A stretch of DNA of 38,190 bases from Spongospora subterranea f. sp. subterranea (taxonomy: Eukaryota > Endomyxa: Phytomyxea > Phytomyxea > Plasmodiophorida), in the NCBI GenBank assembly GCA_049724395.1, contig JAUGWO010000093.1, positions 1 to 38,190 of the forward strand. The letters are read 5' to 3'. Below, in pieces: positions 31,155 through 38,190 of the stretch (the first letter of the stretch is position 1; every line of letters begins with the position of its first letter). Below the pieces are notes generated by a model. It did no database searches. It had not been told where the DNA came from and saw only the letters and a program-made list of their open reading frames with translations. The translations under genes and the position numbers were made by a program.

Positions 31155-34100
31155 CTACATACTGGTTTTGTTATCTTGACCTTTCCTAATACTGGCAATA
31201 ACTTCGTTCATGTTCCCGTCACCGATTTTTTGTCCCAATGCATGGCGTCGTCTAGATCGTCAAAGTAAACAAACAAGCAGACAAAAAATACTATATCGAT
31301 GGTACATCGGGATTGCGACGAATTCCCTTTGCTTCAATTCAGATGGTAATGATGCACTGAACTTTCTAGCGAAAGTAACCAGCATGGAGAAGAATACAGA
31401 GGAGGAATTGACATCATAATCGCTAGATGCGGAGAAGAACCGAAGCGTTCCCAAATAAGATTCCAGGACATTCGAACGAAATTCCGCCAAACTCTTTCAA
31501 ACTGTAAGCAGAAGGCTTAATTTTTGACCAGGCCCCGCACCTTGACTTCTTTTTCAGCGACCGAAAAAAAAATCGCTCATTCTGCTTTTGTACTTATCAG
31601 CAGATCCAATTTTCGTTACAAGCTCTGATTCACGAACGATATTTTTTAATTGCGCCTGTAGCGATGACACTTTCCCATCAAGCCTAAAAAAGCCATGAGG
31701 CGAAGAAGCAACGGCACATCGTAAAGAGAATACTCATTGAGGTTCGCGTTGGTGTGGGCAACGACAGCTGGTCCCAACTCTACGAGTAGGGATCGAATTG
31801 TAGGACGACCGGCGATGCAGACCTTTTGTCAATGAAGTGTAAACCAATATGCACAAAAATGTACTTGTCAAGACCAACTTGTGCAACATATTGCAACAAA
31901 GTCATGGAACCGTCAGCGTTTTTCGAGTTCTCCAACTTGACGAGGACATCAAGATTGAAACCATCAGCCTGACCACGTACCGAACCACCATTCATGTAGT
32001 TGCCGATTGACAGTACCACGGATAAAGCGTAATGCAGTCCATCAGAATTTACGACAGCAGAGCATGCCTAAACACAATCAACTGAGCCTACACGGTGAGG
32101 CCGGACTAAGAATGAAAGGAACCGAACCTCGTGTACTTGTTTTAGGGGGTTAGATATTGCGGCTATCGCATCCATGAGATTCAGGGAAAACATCCAGGAA
32201 CGAAGTCTTTGCGGTAAATGTGGAATCTCAGAAAGCTGTAGAAAAACTCACCAGAGACGTTGATAGATATTGGCAAAAAATACCATCAAAAAATATTTCT
32301 CCGGTTTTTCGAGCAGAGTAGCATCCGACACAGACGAAACTTCGTCAAGCTCTTCCTTCGTAGGAAGATGGCCTGAGAAAAGGCTAAGAGCGACATCAGC
32401 AATGACACTGTAAGATACCGAAAATTGCATCGATCTGATCGCTAGAAAGAATTTTTCGGTCCATCTGAATAATCGCTGTTCTTATAAAAGTGAACTCCGG
32501 TAGCTGGGAGATCATAATGGCAACTGCGTTTGATCTTTTTTCAGAAAGAACGCGGATTTTTGCAATCTGTAAGGTATTTGTGAAATATTTTAAAACGGAA
32601 CACACCAACAAAAACCTTGTTTAGCGCATTGGGCTTCTTTTCCATCGAGAGCTTCGGTTTGACGTTTTGCCCGAACTGGTCAGCGAAATCGTCAAAATCA
32701 AGAGTCCCTTTTACAGGAGGTTTCAAAGCATCCCAGATCGATTTCTCTCCCTTAGCATAAGGAAAGAATTAAGTAATCAAATCGCAAAGCACAGTATTAC
32801 CCATTAATACTTTAGCACCAGCGAGTATGATTCTTTTCCAATGAAGAGCTTTCATTTTATGCTTGGGTTTAATGACCGGCTTTGTTGGCTGTGGGCCCAA
32901 AGAACCTGAAGGCGCGGCAGGACAACCAGGTGCCTGCGGAGCAGCAGGACACCCTGGAGCTGGCGGTGCTAAAGGACAAGGTAGGGGCGGCGGAGCAACA
33001 GGGCAGGGCTGTTCAGGAAGAAAGATGCGATCTGGATGGACACATTACAAGTATTGTTTACGAAGATACAGAAAGATGACCTGAATCAGGCACAGTTTCG
33101 ATTGGAAGAACAGGCTTTAAAACTGGAAATGCCTCATTTATCGATTCGTTTGGACCTGATCCAGACACAGCAATTGGCCCCGCTCCGGCTTGTGAACCTA
33201 ATTCTGACATGATTAATTACAAAGTAACAGCATATTCGATTGATACCTGGCTGTGATAGCCTATCTCTAAGTTCGGCAACCTCGGCTAGCAACCGTCCTT
33301 CATTTTCCATGACTCTCGACATAAATTCGCTGCCTTTTTCGAACCACTGAAGTTCTTTTGCGAGCTCTTGCACGGGACGTATGGCGTCCAGAAACGCTGC
33401 ATGGTCCGCGCTGCGATGTAGCGGTGCTCGAGCGTTCATCAATAGTCCACGGTCAGAAGCTACTGTCACCTGACAAAGCATCATCATCAAACATAGACAA
33501 AATGAAAGACCGGCAGCTTACAACGGAACGATAACGAATCACCTCAGACCTGAGAATATTGATAAATGTTCGTTCCCCCTCTAAATCCGAAATATCCTTC
33601 GCACGCGTTTCATTTTCTACTTTCAACCTTTCGTTTTCTCTCTTGAGCTTGTCAAGCTGAAATATTGAAGGGGCGCAGACCTGTCCGCTCAATTCTTCGA
33701 ACTGCTCGACCAGTGTAATGTATTCGTCTGATGCAATTCGGTCCCGTGAAGCTTCAATTGTCTCAATAATTTCCACATTCATCAGGCGGATGACTAGTTT
33801 TTTCCGGATCATTTTATCCGGCGCCTTTCTTAGCAGAACACCAATTAAGGCCAGGCTATTGATTTGCGCGTCCAAATCACCAGACGAAAGAAGGCGCACA
33901 ATCTAGACAACAAAGTAAGCTTGAAGAGGAAAAATGGCAGAACAGCACACAAACCTGCGAATACGGCTTGACGCCTTTAACTTTCGCTGTACCTTTGGCA
34001 GCTTTGTGAATTAATTCGAAACCGTTATCGGTAACTTTGGCGATAACGAGAAGAAGACCTAGCGCCTCACGCGACGCTGCGATATTCTTGTTCTCATATG

Positions 34101-34688
34101 TCAAGTTCAGGAGAATTTCGATTAATTCTGGGCGACTTTTCATGTATTCCATCCCATTCATGTACCTAAAAAAAATGAGATTTTTCCCATCAGCCAGAAA
34201 AAATTGCAGGCATACATCAGTGCTTTGGATAGAGCTTTCAGCGCGTAGGACTGAGTATTACCGTCGAAAACTTCAATAATACCAAGCAATGGTGCCATTC
34301 CTCCTTGAACAATAAATTCTTCTCCAAAAACGTCGAACTTCAAGTCAAATTCTAACTGAAATACCGTCCGCTTAATTTGCGTCAACAATTCTTGGCCAGG
34401 ATGTGAGGCCAACGACGCGCTTTCTCGTAGCGTTGACAAATCGGAGATTATTCGAAGACACATTTTAGACAGATTGACAATACACAAGACTTGACCGTCT
34501 GGGGGTAATTGAGACACATCGTTGATAAAGGCTTTGTTACTTCCACGAAGGGCAAAAACCGCTTCGCCATCGTCAAGATCGAACTGGCCAGCCAAATGCG
34601 CCATCAAACTAGACAAGGATTTGTCTTTGTCGAAGGCAACCGCCACCGATTTGTCTCCATAGCAAAATTTTAAATTGGCATTCACCAT
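31155..34688 (-). CDS. Formin (FH2 protein) with ELMO-like N-terminus, 15 exons
   Basis: Formins nucleate and processively elongate actin filaments. Exons: 34688-34216, 34165-33955, 33902-33522, 33469-33247, 33197-33081, 33031-32811, 32750-32616, 32566-32419, 32372-32252, 32206-32137, 32067-31879, 31822-31734, 31683-31541, 31493-31306, 31251-31155; introns 45-69 nt, phases agree throughout. The product is about 934 aa: ubiquitin-like/armadillo N-terminus like ELMO (residues 1-300), coiled coil (DKLKRENERLKVENE, about 310-345), FH1 (VAPPPLPCPLAPPAPG, about 475-510), FH2 (MKALHW near 527; EKRSNAVAI; GNYMNGGS near 720), and a DAD-like tail (GDGNMNEVIASIRKG). The ATG at 34688 is the first in the open frame. 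Two oddities: exon 13 has a T9 run one base longer than the frame needs, and the exon 9/10 junction would make a TGA. DRF-type GBD/FH3 is the alternative N-terminal reading. Confidence 0.88.
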
Positions 34689-35123
34689 GAGCGAAAGGCC
34701 AATATTAAGGATACCAGTCAAACCTAATTTGGGGTATGGCAATGACCTTAAACAGACTTATGGGCTATTGATGACGACCAGCTGCGTTCGCGGCTGTACG
34801 TGAAGTGATTGTGATGTCGCGTGACAAGTGGCGAACGGACATTTTGTTTGGATAGAAAGAAGCTGGTGGCCACGCGCAGTAGTGTTAAAACGAGCCGGGA
34901 AAGTCGATCTACAGCATTCAAGAAAAACAAATAATTGTTAAAAAGGCTTTTGCCATAGTCAACGATGTTGAAGCGACCGCCCGAACTTATGAGATTCAAC
35001 CGCGACAAAATCACAAATGCGCAACACATTCGGATGATGACACAGTTTTTGGTACGGTAGCGCATCTTCTCATAGTACAGGTGTATCTAACTGAGTGTAT
35101 GTGTTACTCATCACTCATGCGAT
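34689..35123. promoter_or_regulatory. Formin upstream region
   Basis: About 430 bases separate the formin start from the fold-back. No conserved core promoter motif could be assigned. The open frame at 35065-34748 (-) has no domain support. The formin promoter and 5' leader must lie here, by position only. Confidence 0.3.
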
Positions 35124-35272
35124 TGCCAGAAATCCTCTCCTTTCTGGTCTTTTCCCTTGATAGGATCCTCTGATATGGCGATCCAACGCCTGACGAGCAC
35201 GATGCACTCATTTGGTGCCCAATTCTTGCCTCGAGATGCCTTCAAACGAGGCGTCGTTGCGTTGACAGACAT
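35124..35272 (-). pseudogene. Mirror copy of the Harbinger Myb/NAM-like gene start
   Basis: From the ATG at 35272 the minus strand encodes MSVNATTPRLKASRGKNWAP and continues to GEDFWQ, differing from the plus-strand gene at a few residues (Asn for Ser, Leu for Val, Glu for Ala). Homology ends abruptly at 35124, so only the first 49 codons remain. Confidence 0.85.
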
Positions 35273-35714
35273 CTCTATTTGCTTTTGAAAAAAAGGGTAT
35301 GAAAAATAGGTCGTGACCCAAATCGGTCACAAAAGGGTAAGCTGGCCGTCACAATCCCAAATTTTATGGGTTTGGGTATTCGCGGTGGCCGTCGTATTTT
35401 TACCCTTTTTGTGCATACGGTCACTGGCAAATTATAGGTTTGGGTCTGAGCGGTGGAGATGCTCTTTTGTCAAACACGCCGTCTGTGACGGCCAGCTTAC
35501 CCTTTTGTGACCGATTTGGGTCACGACCTATTTTTCATACCCTTTTTTTCAAAAGCAAATAGAGATGTCTGTCAACGCAACGACGCCTCGTTTGAAGGCA
35601 TCTCGAGGCAAGAATTGGGCACCAAGTGAGTGCATCGTGGTCGTCAGGCGTTGGATCGCCATATCAGAGGATCCTATCAAGGGAAAAGACCAGAAAGGAG
35701 CGGATTTCTGGCAA
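35124..35714. repeat. Fold-back: 229-bp inverted arms around a 132-bp centre
   Basis: 35124-35352 is the near-identical reverse complement of 35485-35714, with only a few substitutions. Each arm holds the 5' end of a Harbinger Myb/NAM-like gene (start codons at 35272 on minus and 35565 on plus) and its leader with AAAAAAAGGGTATGAAAAAT. The centre (35353-35484) carries two related GGTTTGGGT blocks. The structure looks like two Harbinger 5' ends fused head to head. Confidence 0.9.
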
Positions 35715-36314
35715 GCAGTCCTCGACAACATTCCTGAGCGCAACAGACTGTCTTGTTCGAAGACTTTCGCGAAGATTTTACAAGCTGCTCAAAAATTTTG
35801 TTGCGACGAACTCCAGCGGTTATTCCAGCGACGATATTGTCGAGAAGCCATGCAATTGTATCAGGCCCAATGCGGGTCCGAATTCAAGCTGATAGAATGT
35901 TGGCGAATTTTAAAACAATGCCCAAAGTTTGCCGTTCCATCGAAACGATTGTTGCAGCTCAGACAACCTGTCTATGGACTGCGAATCGCCAGCACCAACG
36001 CGACCGATGGGATCAAAGCAAGCGAAAGGGTGCGCAATGAATCTGTGGGGCACGAAAATAACGAGCAATCGCTTGCGCGAATAAAATTATTTGACGCGGC
36101 TGAGCAAACAATTCAGGTTCTGGCGGAACAGACCCAGACAATGAGAGAACAGGTTAACGTTTTGCGCGAGCAATCGAATGCTCTTTTGGAGAATAACGCG
36201 ATTGAATTGTTTTCTATCAAAGACGAAGACATTTCTGAATCATCGGCTGAGTTTTTTAGACTCATGAAGACCAAAAAACTCGCGGAATTGCGCGAGCGAT
36301 TGGAGTTGGAATAG
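35565..36314 (+). CDS. Harbinger Myb/NAM-like accessory protein
   Basis: The 249-aa open frame starts MSVNATTPRLKASRGKNWAP. Residues 15-55 (NWAPSECIVVVRRW, ISEDPIKGKDQKGADFW) match the SANT-like start of the NAM-associated domain found beside PIF transposases, and EFKLIECWRILKQCPKF ends that domain. The C-terminal half is a Gln/Glu-rich coiled coil (about 165-249). Between about 35750 and 35850 the frame reads non-family sequence, while other frames carry family-like FEDFREDFT and then SSDDIVEK, so three small compensating shifts seem to have kept the frame open. Its role would be to bind element ends and the transposase. Confidence 0.75.
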   Translation: MSVNATTPRLKASRGKNWAPSECIVVVRRWIAISEDPIKGKDQKGADFWQAVLDNIPERNRLSCSKTFAKILQAAQKFCCDELQRLFQRRYCREAMQLYQAQCGSEFKLIECWRILKQCPKFAVPSKRLLQLRQPVYGLRIASTNATDGIKASERVRNESVGHENNEQSLARIKLFDAAEQTIQVLAEQTQTMREQVNVLREQSNALLENNAIELFSIKDEDISESSAEFFRLMKTKKLAELRERLELE

Positions 36315-36463
36315 TTAACAATACAGAGGCTACGTGCCGTTTATAGATTTACTGATCGTTGCCAGAACCACCGTGAGATGACCAAAAATGCTCAACTAAA
36401 TCATTCGTCCCAGCCAGGTGCGCGTCCCGGTTTCGCATTGCCTGAAGCTGCCTGCAAATAAAA

Positions 36464-37635
36464 TTAATCGGCATGAGGCCGTAGTTCCTGATCGCGAACG
36501 ACACCTTGATCAACGGATTGCGCTCCGGATGCTGCAACCATTGAAGCAATGTCATCCTCATGATCCTGAATGCTCATGCTTGCACCATGTTCAACGATCA
36601 TATTATGTAGGACGATACAGGTTTTCACAATATTCTTCATGTTCTGTGAGCTCCACGATCGGCCCGGGACTGACAATATGTTGAAGCGGCTTTGCAAGAT
36701 GCCGAATACCCTTTCCACTTCTTTTTGTTTTGCCTGTTGCAGTTTGGCAAACAATCTCTTTTTACAGGAATCAGGTTGACGAAAAGTTTTTACAAAACAT
36801 TTCCAAGCTGGATATATGCCGTCCACCAGAATGTAGTAATCATCGTATGGATTGCCGTTGATCACGTACGGTTTACATTTGAGGTTACCCTGCACGATGC
36901 TAGCTATCAAGGGTGAACGATCAAGAAAGTTCAGGTCGTTCATTGAGCCTGGGTATCCGAAGCTGGCAAACCAAATATATGCGTCGGGACCAACGATCGC
37001 TTCCAATACCATTGTAGGCATTGGCTTATCTTTGCCGACGTATTGACCCGAATACGCCTTAGGACAATTTTTCCATTCCCAATGCATGCAATCCATGCTG
37101 AACGCTTGACCTGTCCACCCGTTTTGCTCATTGATTTCGAGGATTTTGTCAATATCATGTTCTGTTGGGGCCTTAGATATTGGCTTCCGTACGCAGAAAT
37201 GATACCATCGCAAAATGCTTCAAGACAGTTCTTAGCAACAGTTTCAGAAATTCGACAATAATCATCCATAGCGTCGGCAGGCGATCCATAACAGATCATT
37301 CGTAGCGCAGCAGTAATCTTCTGTAGGGGACTGGGCCCAGGTTTAGGCAGAGCATCAGCTTTGCTGTAAATATGGGGCAAAACTTGGCAATTCCTGAAGA
37401 ATCTTGGTGAATAACGCCGGCCTCATTCTGAACCGTCGGCGGAAGTTCTGGATAAGTAGGGTCACGTGACAGATAATCCCGAACAATTGCTGCATGTCCA
37501 GCAGCGACATCGCGGCTCAAATTGGGACTTTTTCCAGGTTTTGAGATGGCGCTTTTGTGGGCGTTGTTGTTCGCTCAGAGACTCGAAAATTTCCAATTCT
37601 ACGGGATCATCCAACGTTGAATCATACGAAGCCAT
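36464..37635 (-). pseudogene. PIF-type Harbinger transposase, frameshifted
   Basis: The longest intact frame (37213-36464) contains FSMDCMHWEWKNCP (first catalytic Asp), ILVDGIYPAW (second Asp) and KEVERVFGILQSRF (Glu), closely matching plant PIF transposases, and ends near HNMIVEHG and an acidic tail. The N-terminal part lies in other frames: MASYDSTLDDPVELEIF from 37635, RDVAAGHAAIVRDYLS, RRRFRMRPALFTKIL (about 37440-37385) and PLQKITAALRMICYGSPADA (about 37330-37270). At least four frameshifts are needed to connect them, so it is a pseudogene as assembled. The catalytic domain itself is undamaged. Confidence 0.82.
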
Positions 37636-37703
37636 CGGGAGCCACATATTCTGCATTAGCCGCGCGCGCCAACGGATCACAACTGGGACAGGACTACACT
37701 TAT

Positions 37704-38190
37704 ATGATGACTGGATGGGGGGTTGCATTATCAAAATCAGACATTGATAATGGCCTAAAGGGATCTGGATGCGGTTCTGAGAGATGCAATAGGATTACAG
37801 TTAATCGTGGTACTCAAAGGAGTAACGGATCGATAACTGATGAATCTGAGCATGTTGAGAATGATATCGATCATGATGCATGGACCAAATTCGGCGATGG
37901 CTGGTCTCCACTTGGCGAAGTATGGAAAGCTCTCAGAGAGAGAGTCCCGAAAGGATACAAAACCATACATGCAATGGTTGATATTGCACCAAACATTCTC
38001 GAGGCTCTGTATACAGTAAATTACCACAAATCCACGCGAAAGGAGGCAATTGAAAAGCACAAACGCAACGAACTTCTTCCACGAGACCTGGATGTAGAAA
38101 TCTGGACTGATGGCAGTTATACCAAAGGCAAAAAAGGGGGTGCTGCTGCCCTTATTCGCTACAAAAGCATCAAAGGTGTAGAGGCAAATC
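37704..38190 (+). CDS. LINE RNase H segment, partial (runs off window)
   Basis: The plus frame is open from an ATG at 37704 to the window end (162 codons). It has an acidic Ser/Asn linker, then WSPLGEVWKALRERVPKGYK, and LDVEIWTDGSYTKGKKGG near the end, the first conserved block of ribonuclease HI with its Asp. An RNase H after a non-catalytic thumb-like region is typical of ORF2 in the I and Tad LINE groups; it degrades template RNA during target-primed reverse transcription. The 5' part of ORF2 is absent, so the copy is probably 5'-truncated into the end of the Harbinger. A stand-alone RNase H gene is the alternative. Confidence 0.6.
   Translation, partial: MMTGWGVALSKSDIDNGLKGSGCGSERCNRITVNRGTQRSNGSITDESEHVENDIDHDAWTKFGDGWSPLGEVWKALRERVPKGYKTIHAMVDIAPNILEALYTVNYHKSTRKEAIEKHKRNELLPRDLDVEIWTDGSYTKGKKGGAAALIRYKSIKGVEAN

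Larger units (their letters stand above)
35485..37680. mobile_element. Second Harbinger/PIF element (damaged)
   Basis: The convergent pair of a Myb/NAM-like gene (35565-36314, +) and a PIF-type transposase (37635-36464, -) defines the element. The left end is the fold-back; its likely terminus is near GACGGCCAGCTTACCC at 35488. No matching terminal repeat was found at the right, where a LINE piece begins at about 37704, so the right end is probably truncated. It belongs to a different Harbinger branch from the one at 3828-12050, since the transposase is of the plant-PIF type. Confidence 0.65.

Noticed and set aside
32863-33084. Collagen-like Gly/Ala/Pro-rich frame on the plus strand (GAAGQPGACGAAGHPG)
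   Set aside because: It is the antisense of the formin FH1 proline-rich region, which lies in a phase-consistent exon on the minus strand.
34748-35065. 105-codon minus-strand frame upstream of the formin
   Set aside because: Cys/Arg/Leu-biased composition, no domain, no splice link to the formin frame; treated as untranslated or promoter DNA.

Overview
The window is nuclear DNA of a microbial eukaryote. Host and transposon genes alike carry many GT-AG introns of about 45-70 nt, and the transposon families (Harbinger/PIF, MULE, an IS630/Tc1-like DDE family familiar from fungi, Ty3 and Ty1 relics, LINEs) are eukaryotic. There is no prokaryotic operon structure. An ankyrin-rich, intron-dense, transposon-rich genome would fit a protist parasite (a phytomyxid rhizarian is one possibility), but the sequence alone does not settle the lineage.

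Layout. 1-480 is a decayed MULE C-terminal end (SWIM finger, RG-rich tail), followed by degenerate repeats. About 1.19-3.83 kb is a broken Ty3/gypsy chromovirus fossil whose terminal repeat is interrupted by a Harbinger element (about 3.83-12.05 kb). That Harbinger is itself split by a complete-looking MULE (3867-8718, 10-bp target duplication), and the MULE's left terminal repeat holds a 5'-truncated LINE tail with a 13-bp target duplication. A second Ty3/gypsy fossil (about 12.23-14.30 kb) ends at a palindrome-rich element (14300-18164), which received two TA-targeting transposons: one with an intact 678-aa transposase (14331-16924) and one short non-autonomous relative (17344-18092). A satellite of about 41-bp units fills 18.45-22.71 kb.

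The right half starts with an ankyrin-repeat gene, probably decayed (22779-27263), built from a tandemly repeated five-exon module. LINE pieces follow, including a twin-priming-like inversion, then a small unknown ORF and a Ty1/copia fossil. The one clear single-copy host gene is a 15-exon formin on the minus strand (34688-31155): ELMO-like/armadillo N-terminus, coiled coil, FH1, FH2 and a DAD-like tail. Beyond it lie a 229-bp fold-back, a second Harbinger/PIF element with a damaged transposase, and the RNase H end of a LINE running off the window.

The most unusual items are the MULE transposase carrying a ubiquitin-protease-like C-terminal module, the IS630-like transposase with an atypically long D-to-E spacing, the ankyrin exon-module array, and the formin with an ELMO-like N-terminus. 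All protein assignments come from motif reading; no database search was run.
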